Part shown: positions 18,167 through 27,962 of the stretch, one piece after another
How positions within the stretch are numbered: position 1 is the first letter of the stretch
How the letters are laid out: each line of letters opens with the position of its first letter
Assembly: GCF_036250065.1 (NCBI RefSeq)
Contig: NZ_CP109199.1
Coordinates: 5,022,001-5,086,000 of the forward strand
Length of the DNA: 64,000 nt
Source of the DNA: Micromonospora sp. NBC_01699
GTDB taxonomy: Bacteria > Actinomycetota > Actinomycetes > Mycobacteriales > Micromonosporaceae
Direction: 5' to 3'
Position numbers and translations under genes: made by a program
Notes under the pieces: generated by a model
Told to the model about the DNA's origin: nothing
The model's input: the letters and a program-made list of their open reading frames with translations, nothing else
The model's database searches: none

Positions 18167-20995
18167 CTATCCGACGAGCTTCGTACGGATCCGTTCGGCG
18201 TCGGGGTGCCCCAGTTCGATGAGGATCTCCAGTGCCCGTCGCCAGCTCGTGCGCGCCTTCTCCGGCTCGCCACCGACGAGGCTGGTATCGCCCAGGTGGG
18301 CCCGGCTGATCGCCTCGTAGTAGCGTTCGCCCACCTCCTGCCAGAGCGCCAGCGCCCTTTGGTAGCACTCGGTGGCCTCCGGGTACTGGCCCAGGTGGTG
18401 GTGGGCGTACCCGAGGCTGTCCCAGGTGTGGGCCTCCCAGTAGCGGTTGCCGGTCTCCTGTTGCAGCGGCAACGCCTCCCGGCAGTACCGCAACGCGCGA
18501 TCGTGGTCACCCAACTGGATGTGGTACCAGCCCACGTTGTTCAGCGCGTTCCCCTGCCCCGACCGGTGACCGGCGGCCTGAAACAGTGCCAGGGCCTGTT
18601 CGGCGTAGCGCAGGGCGAGCCGCGGTCGGCGTCCGCGTTCGGCCACGGTGCCCAGGTTGAGTAGGGTCCGTGCCTGCCCGACGCGATCGCCGAGTTGGCG
18701 GTAGAGGCGCAACGCGTGCCGCAGGTGGGCGCGGGCCTCGTCGTCCTGTCCCAGGCGGAGGTCCGCCACCGAGAGGTTGCGGAACGCTCGGGCCTGGGCG
18801 TCCCGGTTCCGGAGCCGACGGGCCGCCTGGAGCGCGGCGCGTTGCACGATCGCCTGCTCGTGCCAGTGACCACGGCGGTCCAGGAACGTGGTCAGGGCCC
18901 AGCCCAGCCGCCACGCGTGGCTGTCGTGCCCGTCGCTCACGGCCTGCCGGACCAGGTTGAGCAACACCGAGTGTTCCACGCTGAGCCAGGCCCACGCCGC
19001 GTCACGGTCGCTGACCTCGGGCGCGGTCACCCCGTCGGCCGGGTCCGGGAGATCGATCGGATCCCGGTGCGGGTGCAGTCGTACGTCGGCCGCGTGGGCG
19101 CCGTGGAGGTAGTGGTCGAACATCCGCCGGGTGGCCTCCAGCCGTGCGGATTCGGACTCTTCGCCGCGCACCCGCTCTCCCGCGTACGCACGGAGCAGAT
19201 CGTGTACGGCGTACCGTCCGGGAGAGTGCTCCGAGATCAGATTCGTGTCCGCCAGCTCGGCCAGCAAGGGACGTGCCCCCTGCGGCGGGTGACCGGCGAG
19301 ACCGGCCGCCGCGGACAGGTCCACGTCCGGCCCGGGATGCAGGCTGAGCAGCCGGAACATCCGCGCCGCCGGCTCACTCAGGGCCCGATACGACGAGGAG
19401 AAGACGGAGCGCGCGTCGGTGCTGGCGTCCATCCCGGCGAACGCGTCCAGCCCACCACGTGCCGCGTCCAGCTCGTCCGCGATCGCGGCCAGCGGAAAGG
19501 TGGGGTGGCTCGCCGCCCGGGCGGCCATGATCGCCAGGGCCAGGGACAGCCCGGCGCAGTGGGCGACGATGGCGGCCACCGCCTCCGGCTCGGCGGCGAC
19601 CCGGGTCGGACCGAGGCGGCGGATCAACAGTTCGCGGGCCTCGCCGGCGGAGAGCAGGCCCAGGGTGAGCGGGTGGGCGCCCTCGGTGGCGATCAGGCCG
19701 GTGAGGTGACTGCGGCTGGTGATCAGGGTGAGGCAGCCCGGGCCGCCGGGCAGCAGCGGCCGGACGTGCTCGGCGTCGCGGGCGTTGTCGAGCACCATTA
19801 GCACCCGCCGACCCGCGAGGAGGGTACGCAGCAGCGCCGACTGGGCGGCGAGACCAGCGGGGAGCTGCCCGGGCGCTACGGCGAACGCGTCCAGGAACCC
19901 ACGTACCGCCTCGCCGGAATCCAGCACCGCACCGCTCGGGTGGTATCCGCGCAGGTCGATGTAGAGCTGCCCGTCCGGAAACCGGTCGGCCACCCGGCGG
20001 GCGAAGTGGACCGCCAGCGCGGTCTTCCCGACCCCGGCGGCGCCCGAGAGCATCACCAGCGCCGTGGTGCCCGAGCGGGTGGCCGCGTCGAGCAGGCCGC
20101 GCAACTCGTCGAGCTGCGCGGTACGGCCCGTGAAGGCGTACGGCTGCGCGGGCAGTTGCCCCGGGACCGGATGGGCGGGCAGTCGGGCCGGTTGACCGGG
20201 CGCTGCCCGGGGAACCGGCGTCATCGCCGTCAGGGCCCCGAGCCGCCGATCGCCCTTGAGGATCGCCTGATGCAACTCGGTCAGCTCCGGTCCCGGTTCG
20301 ATGCCCAGCTCGTGGACCAGGAGCCGCCGCATACGCTGGTACGCGTCGAGCGCCTCGGGCCGGCGTCCGGCCCGGTGCAGGGCGAGCATGAGCTGTCCCC
20401 GCGCCCGTTCCCGGAGCGGCTCCGCCGCGACCAGCGCGGCGAGTTCGTCCACGAGCTCGGCTCCATGGCCGAGCCGGAGTTCGTGGGATAGGCACTCCTC
20501 CTGCACGGTGCTGCGCTGTTCGTCCAGACGTGCGGCGCTCATCTCGATCAGCCGCCCGGTCACCCCGCTGAAGGCGCGTCCGCGCCAGAGCGCCAGCGCT
20601 TGCCGAAGCTGCGTGACCGCGTCGGTCAGGTTCCCGTCGGCGGCCAGAAGCCGACCCTGGCGTACCCGCTCGGCGAAGACACGCAGGTCGACATCGTCGT
20701 CCAGGACCCGAAGCACATAGCCGCTCGACTCGGTGACGATCAGGTCGGCCGTACCGGTTGCACCCGCCACGCCGGCCAGCCGTGCCCGCAGGCTCGACAC
20801 ACAGTTGCGGACGGCCTTGACCGCGCTCGGCGGTGGCCGATCGTCCCAGAGCGCCTCGACCAGCCGCGACACCGGTACGACCTGCCCGGTGTCGAGCAGC
20901 AGGATCGCGAGGATCCGCTGCTCCCGCGACCCGGCCAACTCCAGCCGGCCACGGCCGAGCTCGACCTCCATCGGACCCAGCACCCGAAACCCCAC
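18167..20995 (-). CDS. AfsR/SARP-type regulator: OmpR-like DBD, BTAD, NB-ARC, TPR
   Basis: 942 aa from GTG 20995 (VGFRVLGPMEV), the usual start for this family, with AGGGTGGGG upstream; the longer in-frame opening is not protein-like. Domains: OmpR/PhoB-type winged helix (about 1-95, SREQRILAILLLDTGQVV), bacterial transcriptional activation domain (about 100-245, REQLMLALHRAGRRPEALD-like), NB-ARC NTPase with P-loop SGAAGVGKTALA near residue 318 and LMVLDNARD as Walker B, and a C-terminal set of TPRs (about 650-940, ALNNVGWYHIQLGDHDRAL). Family members activate secondary-metabolite or other target genes after phosphorylation or nucleotide binding. No target cluster is visible nearby. Confidence 0.92.
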   Translation of the reverse strand: MGFRVLGPMEVELGRGRLELAGSREQRILAILLLDTGQVVPVSRLVEALWDDRPPPSAVKAVRNCVSSLRARLAGVAGATGTADLIVTESSGYVLRVLDDDVDLRVFAERVRQGRLLAADGNLTDAVTQLRQALALWRGRAFSGVTGRLIEMSAARLDEQRSTVQEECLSHELRLGHGAELVDELAALVAAEPLRERARGQLMLALHRAGRRPEALDAYQRMRRLLVHELGIEPGPELTELHQAILKGDRRLGALTAMTPVPRAAPGQPARLPAHPVPGQLPAQPYAFTGRTAQLDELRGLLDAATRSGTTALVMLSGAAGVGKTALAVHFARRVADRFPDGQLYIDLRGYHPSGAVLDSGEAVRGFLDAFAVAPGQLPAGLAAQSALLRTLLAGRRVLMVLDNARDAEHVRPLLPGGPGCLTLITSRSHLTGLIATEGAHPLTLGLLSAGEARELLIRRLGPTRVAAEPEAVAAIVAHCAGLSLALAIMAARAASHPTFPLAAIADELDAARGGLDAFAGMDASTDARSVFSSSYRALSEPAARMFRLLSLHPGPDVDLSAAAGLAGHPPQGARPLLAELADTNLISEHSPGRYAVHDLLRAYAGERVRGEESESARLEATRRMFDHYLHGAHAADVRLHPHRDPIDLPDPADGVTAPEVSDRDAAWAWLSVEHSVLLNLVRQAVSDGHDSHAWRLGWALTTFLDRRGHWHEQAIVQRAALQAARRLRNRDAQARAFRNLSVADLRLGQDDEARAHLRHALRLYRQLGDRVGQARTLLNLGTVAERGRRPRLALRYAEQALALFQAAGHRSGQGNALNNVGWYHIQLGDHDRALRYCREALPLQQETGNRYWEAHTWDSLGYAHHHLGQYPEATECYQRALALWQEVGERYYEAISRAHLGDTSLVGGEPEKARTSWRRALEILIELGHPDAERIRTKLVG

Positions 20996-21334
20996 GTAAC
21001 CCCACCCTGGTCCGTACCGGGGCCGGCTCCGGCGCGACCGGTCCGTCCAGGAGGGACGATCCGTGCCCCTCGATGATTGTTCCACCGGCGGTGATCCGAA
21101 TGTGACGATCCAGTGACGTCTGGTGAATCGCTTCAGGAAAGCTTCGCGCGGTGAGGCGGACCGGCGACGAGAAACGGGTGTGGATGATCCGTGGACGGCG
21201 AGGGGACGGCGGATTCGAGACTGGTGGGCGGCCGAGCAGGCCACCGGCACCTGACCCCGTACCGCCGGTGACTCGACCCGGTAGGTCCCAGCCCTGCTGT
21301 ATCCCGGTAACCCCGGATCAGGAGGAAGAGCATC
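20996..21334. other. Divergent intergenic region
   Basis: 339 nt between the SARP gene and the chimeric lectin/LuxR pseudogene. It should hold promoters for both directions but I cannot assign -35/-10 boxes with confidence. No gene seen. Confidence 0.4.
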
Positions 21335-22212
21335 ATGCGCATGTTCCACCGAATCCAGAGCCTGGCCATCGCCGTCACGCTGGCCGCCCTCGTCCCGGCC
21401 GTCGCGCTGCCCGCCGGCCCCGCGAAGGCCTCGCCCGCTCGGGCCGACGTCGCCGTCGCGGCAACGTTCGAGCCGCGCAGCGCCATGAACAACAAATGCC
21501 TGGAAATCTTCGCCTTCGGCAACGACAACGGCTCGCGAGCGGGCATGTGGGACTGCGAAACCGGCTCGCCACCGTTCAGCGAGGCCGACATGGCCTTCGC
21601 CGCCGAGTTGAGCGCGCCGGCCACCACCACGCTGCGCCGGGCGCTGCTCATGTCCGGGATCGACGACGCCACCGTGGCGGGAGCGCCCGGTCTGCTGATG
21701 GTGGCCGGGGACGGCGCCCGGCACTCGTCCCGCCCGACCGCGCAGATGTGGCTGGACGAGCTGCACGAGGTGAGGCGGTCCTCGGGACGGTCGCAGCCGT
21801 ACGTCACGACGCCATCACCAGCCGGGCCGGACCTTGGCGTCCGGGCGGATAGTGGCGTCCCGGGCCCGTACCCGGTCCGGGACGTGGATCCCTGCACGCC
21901 TGGCAGACCCACGCCGCGGGGCAGCCGGTGACGGCGGTCGCGCTCAACGCCCTCCAGCCGGGCGAGTTGGTGGCCATCGTGCTGGAGGGCGTACGCGCTG
22001 ACCCGCCGCGAGCGGGACGTCACCCAGTAGGTGCTGCGCGGAAGGTCGACGGCCGAGATCGCGCGGGCGCTGCACGTCTGCACCCACACCCGTGCAGGAC
22101 CACCTCAGGTCCATCTTCGACAAGATCGGCTTGCGCCGCCGCCGCGACCTGGTGGCGGACCTGTGGCACTACCTGCCCCAGATGGGCAGCCCGTCGTTGT
22201 CCACCGACGGGC
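21335..22212 (+). pseudogene. Chimeric pseudogene: lectin signal/N-terminus joined to decayed LuxR regulator
   Basis: From ATG 21335 there is an intact signal peptide (ending PAKASPARA) and the first motif of a ricin-type lectin domain (NNKCLEIFAFGNDNGSRAG, then MWDCETG). At about 21570 the frame passes directly into an internal piece of a LuxR-family regulator (FSEADMAFAAELSAP, LRRALLMSGIDDATVAGAPG). The rest of the LuxR protein is present but broken. LHAWQTHAAGQPVTAVALNA lies in another frame. The segment YALTRRERDVTQ is followed by TAG at 22028-22030. After LHVCTHT one extra base near 22091 shifts the frame, and VQDHLRSIFDKIGLRRRRDL continues from 22092. An intact HTH would read VTQ-V-LRGRSTAEIA...THTVQDHL. 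Non-functional as a regulator. Confidence 0.8.
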
Positions 22213-22219
22213 GGCACGT

Positions 22220-22236
22220 GCCCGCCGACGGCGGGC
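22220..22236. terminator. Short GC hairpin, possible terminator
   Basis: GCCCGCC (22220-22226) and GGCGGGC (22230-22236) form a 7-bp stem with a 3-nt loop in the convergent gap before the next minus-strand gene. Confidence 0.35.
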
Positions 22237-22378
22237 GGTCACCCGACGTGTCCTGGGCCGGGAGCAGGAGGTCTGAGCACGCCCGCGCCTCGTCGATCCG
22301 GGACTGGTGGTCCGCGCGGGGATCGGCCGTCGGCGGCCTGTCCCGAATCGACGAGGAGAGGGCGGACGAGGGTGGCGG

Positions 22379-22975
22379 TCAGGCCGAGAGGCCGGACAGG
22401 CTGACCAGCCCGATCGTGATCCGGTCACTGGTGCTGCCGAAGACGACCTTGAGGCCGAGGCTCACCGCTCCGCTGGGCGTGAAACTCGCCGGGACGGAGT
22501 AGCAGACCGGGCCGACGGCGGTCCGGTCGGTGCCGTCGTCGAGCAGGACGGTCGCGGAGTTCGGCAGGGTCATGGTGGTGAGACGGGTCTGGCTGATGTA
22601 GGTCCGGCCGACAACCGTCGTGCTGATCGCGTAACAGACCCCGACCGAGCTGACCGAGGTGTTGTCCCAGGGCAGGCCGAGCTGCGCCCACTGAAAATCG
22701 GACTCGCCGCTGACCTGTAGCGGCGTGAGCACGACCGCGGTGGACGGGCAGCAGTAGGGCGTGGCGGTGAAGCGTGCGGTGGCCGGCCCGGACGGACCGT
22801 TCGCGGTGGCCCCGAGCGGGCTGTACTTCGCCTGGACCGGCACGGCGTCGATCCCCACGTCGCCGGTGACGCCACTTGTCGTCGCGGCCCGCGGGACCGC
22901 GGCGAACGCGGTGCTGGCCACGAAGGTCCCCGACAGCAGGACCACGGCAGCCGCCGCGGTGAGCAGCTTCTTCAC
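22379..22975 (-). CDS. Secreted protein, 198 aa, unknown family
   Basis: The GTG start is set by GAAAGGAGAAC 5-6 nt upstream. Signal peptide MKKLLTAAAAVVLLSG to about residue 25 (STAFA). The mature part is Thr/Ser/Val-rich with alternating beta-strand patterns and two cysteine pairs (PYCCPS, GVCYAIS, GPVCYSV), likely an exported beta-sandwich. The family is not recognised. It is monocistronic. Confidence 0.7.
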   Translation of the reverse strand: MKKLLTAAAAVVLLSGTFVASTAFAAVPRAATTSGVTGDVGIDAVPVQAKYSPLGATANGPSGPATARFTATPYCCPSTAVVLTPLQVSGESDFQWAQLGLPWDNTSVSSVGVCYAISTTVVGRTYISQTRLTTMTLPNSATVLLDDGTDRTAVGPVCYSVPASFTPSGAVSLGLKVVFGSTSDRITIGLVSLSGLSA

Positions 22976-23452
22976 GGGAGTTCTCCTTTCGCTTGTGACG
23001 CGCCGGTGGTGGCGCGGCTACAGTTTCGGGCCGGTCGTCCCCGGACCGTCCACGGTCGGTCCACGGCGGTCGAGCAGACCAGGGGTCCGGTGGGTCCGGG
23101 ACCTGCCCCGTCACGGCGCTCCTACCTCTTCGAGGTGAGGGACGTCCTGATCATCGGAGTGTCCGCGGCCAGCCGCGCGGCGACGGCGGCGAGGCAGTGC
23201 AGCAGCGTGCCCGCCGCCCGGGACGCCGGCTGGCTGGCGACCTCGGCGCTGACCAGCCGATCCGGACCGGGCAGCCGGACCGCCCGTACCCCACCCATAC
23301 GCCACGGCCGGGAACGACACGAACTCACCCGCCTCGAACAGCTCATCGCCCGACACCAGATCGGACAACGCCGTTGACCACCGACCGGCAGGCCGAACGC
23401 GACGTCATCCGGGCCGCCACACGCAGGGCTGCTGGCCGGCACGCCAACCCGT
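22976..23452. other. Intergenic, decayed sequence
   Basis: No intact gene. A plus-strand stretch (RGRERHELTRLEQLIARHQI, about 23.3 kb) has coiled-coil character and may be debris of a mobile-element accessory protein, but I cannot name it. The SDR fragment downstream loses its C-terminus here. Confidence 0.4.
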
Positions 23453-23740
23453 TCAACCGGCGCGCTGACCGTGCTTCCTGTCCAGCAGGTCGGCCAACGG
23501 CGCCTCATCCGGAAGCCCGGCCAGATGCACCACCGCGTCCGCCCCCTCCAGGGCGGCGACCACGGCGTCAAGGTCTGCCAGATCCAGTCGTATCGCCCGC
23601 TCTATCGGAGACTGTGCATGCACCGGAACCCGGTCGACCAGCACGAGTTGGCGAACCTCATCGCGCAGGTGATGACAGACCACCGATCCGATCCGCCCTG
23701 CCGCACCCGTAACCACGACCGCGCCCAGACGTGAACTCAT
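23453..23740 (-). pseudogene. Truncated NAD-dependent epimerase/SDR (uronate-dehydrogenase-like)
   Basis: Only the first 95 codons remain. They show the extended-SDR Rossmann start VVVTGAAGRIGSVVCHHL (TGxxGxxG), an acidic residue at the end of the second strand, and VVHLAGLPDEAPLADLLD, which is the usual third-strand motif. After that the sequence diverges (DRKHGQRAG) and stops; no later SDR motif (YxxxK) is found in any downstream frame. A full-length family member has about 260-330 residues. It is therefore probably non-functional. Confidence 0.75.
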
Positions 23741-24147
23741 GGCCTACATTCTGGCGGCACACCGACAAGACGATCATCGTCGATCTCGCGTCGCCGAGCC
23801 CTGCCCGCTCACCGAACGTCCACTCATGCCGCCGATCGTGACCCGTGGCCTGGGGAAACACACCCAGCTTGGACGAGATCGTGACCACGGTGCGGGTTGG
23901 CAGGCGGGCCGCGGTCCAGGCCCTTTACGAAGCGTCACCGTATTTTGCCGCCGCCACTCAACGGACGGCAGGTCAGCCGTCGCCGATCCAGCCTTCGCTT
24001 GAAGTGGCCCCACGGACCCACGCCGAGCACGACCGTGGTATCCATGCTCTTCGAATCGTTCGGACGTTCCTTCCGACACTGCGCGTGGCCTGTCGCGTCA
24101 CGGGTACCTAGGTAGCCCCACTGTCCGCTCCTGGAAGGACGTACCAG
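23741..24147. other. Intergenic, no gene
   Basis: 407 nt upstream of the lectin-dehydrogenase gene. A plus-strand frame of 88 codons from 23845 has no supporting features. The promoter of the downstream gene must lie here, but no boxes stand out. Confidence 0.4.
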
Positions 24148-26235
24148 ATGACGCTGACCATCGAACGACCAAGTCTGCCCCGGCGGGTGCTGGCGTGCCT
24201 CGCCGTGCTCGGCCTGGTCACCGCGCTGGCCGTGGTGCCGGGATCACCGGCCTCGGCGGCGGTGACCACCGTTGTGGGTGTCGGCTCCGGCCGCTGCCTG
24301 GACGTGGTCGCCAACAACAACGCGAACGGCGCCGGCGTCAACATCTACGACTGCAACGGCCAGGCCAACCAGTCGTGGAACTTCACGGCGGCCGGCGAGC
24401 TGCGGATCTACAACGACACCCGCTGCCTGGACGTCGCGGGTCAGGACACCACGGCTCCGGCCGTGTTGCAGATCTACACCTGCAACGGCGGCGCCAACCA
24501 GAAGTGGCGGATCAACGCGGACGGCACGATCGTCGGTATCCAATCGAATCTGTGCCTGGACGTCACCGGCGCCGGTACCGCCAACAGCACGCTGGTCGGC
24601 CTGTGGACCTGCGGCGGGCAGAGCAACCAGCGCTGGACGACGTCCGCGGGCGGCTTCGACACCCAGCCGCCGACGGTGCCGGGCAACCCCCGGGTGAGCA
24701 ACCTGCTCTGCGACTCGGTGACCTTTGCCTGGAACGCCGCGACCGACAACGTGGGCGTCGCGTTCTACGACATCTACCATGACGGCCAGCAGATGCGGAC
24801 GGTCAGCGGCAGCACGCTGTCGACCAGCCTCACCGTCGTCCCCGGCACGACCTGGGGCCTGTACGTGAACGCACGGGACGCCGCCGGTAACGTCTCGCAG
24901 GCCAGTACCACGGTGTCGATCACCCCGCCGCAGTGCCAGGTCGACACCACGCCGCCGACCGCGCCGCAGCGGCTCGCCGGCTCGGCATCGGGCACCACCG
25001 TGACGCTGACCTGGGCGGCGGCGACGGACAACATCGGCGTCCGCAGCTACGACGTGTACCGCAACGGCGCCAGGGTCGGCACCGTCACCGGCAGCGGCAG
25101 CACACCGCCCGCGACAAGTTTCATCGACAGCGGGCTCGCGGCGAGCACGGGTTACCAGTACTACGTCCGAGCCGCGGACGCGCAGGCCAACGTCTCACCG
25201 GCCAGCAACACCGTGACGGTGACCACCGGCGCGTCCTGTGGCGCCTCGGTGTGCACGGTCCGACAGATCACCACTGACACCGACATCCCGTGGGGCCTGG
25301 TCACCCTGCCCGATGGCAACATCCTCTACAACCGTCGCGACGCGCACGACATCATCCGGCTCAATCCCACCACCGGCGCGAAGACCACCGTCGGCACCGT
25401 GCCGAACGTGCAGAGCACCGACGGTGAGGGCGGCCTGCTCGGCCTGGCGATCTCGCCCACCTTCGCCACCGACCAGTGGCTCTACATCATGCACACCTCA
25501 CCCAGCGACAACCGAATCGTCCGGATCAAGCTACAGAACGGTGTACTCAACACCAGCACCGAGCAGGTGCTGATCGGCGGCATCCTGCGCAACAAGTACC
25601 ACGACGGTGGCCGGCTGCGGTTCGGTCCGGACGGCAAGCTCTACGCCAGCACCGGCGACGCCCAGAACGGCGACAACGCGCAGAACATCAACAACCTCGC
25701 CGGCAAAATTCTGCGGTTGAACACCGACGGCACGGTGCCCTCGGACAACCCGTTCGGCAACTATGTCTGGAGCTACGGACACCGCAACCCGCAGGGCCTC
25801 GCGTTCGACTCGCAGGGTCGGCTCTGGGAGCAGGAGTTCGGCAACTCGATCATGGATGAGACCAACCTGATCACGAAGGGCGGCAACTACGGCTGGCCCG
25901 CGTGCGAGGGCACCTCGGGCGCCTGCGGGACCGCCGGTTTCATCGCGCCGAAGCGCACGTACTCGACTGCCGAGGGCTCCTGCTCCGGCATCGCTGTGGT
26001 GCGTGACGCGCTTTACGTCGCCTGCGCGCGCGGCACCAGGATGTACCGCGCGGTGATCAGCGGCGGCAACCTCGTCAACGTGCAGACCTACTTCAACGGC
26101 ACCTACGGCCGGCTGCGCACCGTCGAACCGGCTCCGGACGGCGGCCTGTGGCTGACCACCACCAACAACGGCGACAAGGACAGCACCCCCAACAACAGCA
26201 ACGAACGCATCTTCCACGTCACTCTCGGCAACTGA
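24148..26235 (+). CDS. Secreted sugar dehydrogenase (PQQ/GSDH type) with ricin-lectin and two FnIII domains
   Basis: 695 aa; TGGAAGGACG precedes ATG. Domains: signal peptide (1-37, ending PASAA), ricin B-type lectin/CBM13 (about 40-165) with three repeats ending QSW, QKW and QRW, two fibronectin-III domains (about 173-260 and 268-360) rich in SYDVYRNG-type motifs, and a C-terminal glucose/sorbosone dehydrogenase six-bladed propeller (about 370-695) with DIPWGLVTLPDGN, GEGGLLGLAISP, HDGGRLRFGPDGKLY and SYGHRNPQGLAF, all usual in PQQ-dependent aldose dehydrogenases. It probably oxidises sugars bound to or near polysaccharide outside the cell. A strong terminator follows. Confidence 0.92.
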   Translation: MTLTIERPSLPRRVLACLAVLGLVTALAVVPGSPASAAVTTVVGVGSGRCLDVVANNNANGAGVNIYDCNGQANQSWNFTAAGELRIYNDTRCLDVAGQDTTAPAVLQIYTCNGGANQKWRINADGTIVGIQSNLCLDVTGAGTANSTLVGLWTCGGQSNQRWTTSAGGFDTQPPTVPGNPRVSNLLCDSVTFAWNAATDNVGVAFYDIYHDGQQMRTVSGSTLSTSLTVVPGTTWGLYVNARDAAGNVSQASTTVSITPPQCQVDTTPPTAPQRLAGSASGTTVTLTWAAATDNIGVRSYDVYRNGARVGTVTGSGSTPPATSFIDSGLAASTGYQYYVRAADAQANVSPASNTVTVTTGASCGASVCTVRQITTDTDIPWGLVTLPDGNILYNRRDAHDIIRLNPTTGAKTTVGTVPNVQSTDGEGGLLGLAISPTFATDQWLYIMHTSPSDNRIVRIKLQNGVLNTSTEQVLIGGILRNKYHDGGRLRFGPDGKLYASTGDAQNGDNAQNINNLAGKILRLNTDGTVPSDNPFGNYVWSYGHRNPQGLAFDSQGRLWEQEFGNSIMDETNLITKGGNYGWPACEGTSGACGTAGFIAPKRTYSTAEGSCSGIAVVRDALYVACARGTRMYRAVISGGNLVNVQTYFNGTYGRLRTVEPAPDGGLWLTTTNNGDKDSTPNNSNERIFHVTLGN

Positions 26236-26250
26236 CCAGCAGTAACCTGT

Positions 26251-26290
26251 CCCTGCGACGCGGCCGATCCAACCTCGCCGCGTCGCAGGG
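26251..26290 (+). terminator. Strong intrinsic-type terminator
   Basis: CCCTGCGACGCGGC (26251-26264) and GCCGCGTCGCAGGG (26277-26290) form a perfect 14-bp stem with a 12-nt loop, starting 16 nt after the stop codon of the dehydrogenase gene. There is no T-run. Confidence 0.85.
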
Positions 26291-26799
26291 CGTCCATGTC
26301 GTCGACGAACCAGCACTCGACATTTCAACGGCGTACGCCGCACGCGAGACCAACTCGGGGCTCGGCTTGCCTATCCCCGCCTCGTCGCTGTGGATCTCGG
26401 CGGCGAACAGCGGGTCGAGGCGCCCGCGTTCACGTACGCGGCCACGCCACGGCAACGAACGCAAGCTCCGCGAAGACCTCACGAAGGCACTCGACCGAAT
26501 CAGGGAACTCGCCGCGGAGACCACCCCCCTCATTCAGAGCAAGGCGTCACGGCGTTCCGGGCTGTACGGATCCGTCCGAAACGCCACGAGAACGCTTCGA
26601 AGATGGGTTAGCCGAGTGTGTGGTGGCGTGGCGTTGTTGCGCCATGCCGAGGCATGCGGCAGGTCGTTATCGCTGGGATCCCGCCGCCACCTGGCGTCGC
26701 ACCCGAATAGACTAGGAACACGCCGCCCGAACAGATTCGGACAAGCTCGGACAGCTGCGGACGTCGCGTAGAACGCGAATTAGCCATAGGTTGAGGGCC
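26291..26799. other. Intergenic with possible transposon-accessory debris
   Basis: 509 nt without an intact gene. Plus-strand residues HGNERKLREDLTKALDRIRE, near 26.45-26.52 kb, look like the coiled coil of DUF6262-type proteins found beside site-specific transposase genes, but the surrounding sequence is decayed. It holds the upstream region of the beta-helix gene. Confidence 0.4.
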
Positions 26800-27900
26800 A
26801 TGCGTCGACCATCCAAGGCACATGCCTGGCAACTGCTGGCCATCGTCGTCCTCGCCCTGACACTGTCGGTATTTCCGTTCGGGACCGCTGCACCGGCGAT
26901 GGCGGAACAGATAACCGTACGGTGTGGCAATACCACCGCGGACGATGAGACGCTCAACAGCGCGATCACCGCGAGCTCCCCCGGAGACGAAATCGTCTTC
27001 GACGGGCAGTGTCTGATCGACGATCCTATCCGGTTGATCGGGGAACGCACCTATCGCGGACATTCCCGTGCGGGCACGGTGATCCGGCAGGCGGACGGGG
27101 CCAACCTGCCCGCATTGCTGGCCAGTGACTCGTTCCTGGACGATGACAGCTACACCGGCATGCCGGTCACGATCCGAGGAGTCTCATTGGATGGCAACCG
27201 GGCCGGCAATCCTCGCGGCGGCGACGTACTGGTGGTGCGGTCCTGGCAGTCAGTGATCGAGGACGTGGAGATCCGAGGGGCCACCCGGCACGGGATCCGG
27301 CTGACCAATGTGTCGGCCAACGGCACCGCACTCCTCAACACCCAGGTCAATGGCCGTATCGTCGGCAACCATATCGCCGAATCCGGCGGTCGGGGCATCT
27401 ACGTGGAGGACACCGGAAACTCCGTCACCGACTGGCAGCTCCTGGACAACTGGATCGCCGACTCGGGTTCGGACGCCGTCGCCCTGGACAACACCGCCGG
27501 ATGGATCATCCAGCGCAATCACATCTACGGCACCGGCGGCGCGGCGATCGCCGCACAACGGCTCTTCGGCAGCACCATCTCCGACAACTACATCGAGGAC
27601 TTCGTCACCAACGGACTCCAGGTATCACTCCAGGGCGAGGCAGCCTCCACGATCATCGGTAACCGGATCTTCCGGTTCAACGGCGGTGGCGGCACCTTCC
27701 TCGCGATGCGCGTCAACTACGGCACCGGAAACGCGGCGGTGATGGGCAACACCATCCGGGGCAACGGGACGGGCGTCGGTCTCGACTACCAGCTCGCCCC
27801 GGGAACGACGCTCTCCGTGACCTCCACCGGCAACCTTGTCACCGGCGTCGGCACCCCACGCCGTGCGGCCGTCGGTGTCACCGTCACCGCCGGCATCTGA
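26800..27900 (+). CDS. Secreted right-handed parallel beta-helix protein
   Basis: 366 aa from ATG 26800 (a TTG three codons earlier is possible). Signal peptide to about residue 33 (AAPAMAEQ). The remainder is repeats of short strands with stacked N/G and I/V residues (ATRHGIRLTNVSANGTALL, NRIFRFNGGGGTFLAM), the pattern of pectate-lyase/carbohydrate-binding beta-helix proteins (NosD/CASH-like). No catalytic residues can be assigned, so lyase, epimerase or adhesion roles are all possible. There is a single early Cys pair (VRCGN, GQCLI). Confidence 0.82.
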   Translation: MRRPSKAHAWQLLAIVVLALTLSVFPFGTAAPAMAEQITVRCGNTTADDETLNSAITASSPGDEIVFDGQCLIDDPIRLIGERTYRGHSRAGTVIRQADGANLPALLASDSFLDDDSYTGMPVTIRGVSLDGNRAGNPRGGDVLVVRSWQSVIEDVEIRGATRHGIRLTNVSANGTALLNTQVNGRIVGNHIAESGGRGIYVEDTGNSVTDWQLLDNWIADSGSDAVALDNTAGWIIQRNHIYGTGGAAIAAQRLFGSTISDNYIEDFVTNGLQVSLQGEAASTIIGNRIFRFNGGGGTFLAMRVNYGTGNAAVMGNTIRGNGTGVGLDYQLAPGTTLSVTSTGNLVTGVGTPRRAAVGVTVTAGI

Positions 27901-27962
27901 CCCGGCCCGCCGGATCCTGACGTACCTGCCTGAATGCGACATCGATCCCAGGCTGCAACCAT

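Noticed and set aside
26219-26533. 104-codon minus-strand frame after the dehydrogenase gene
   Set aside because: Covers the terminator hairpin and has no protein features.
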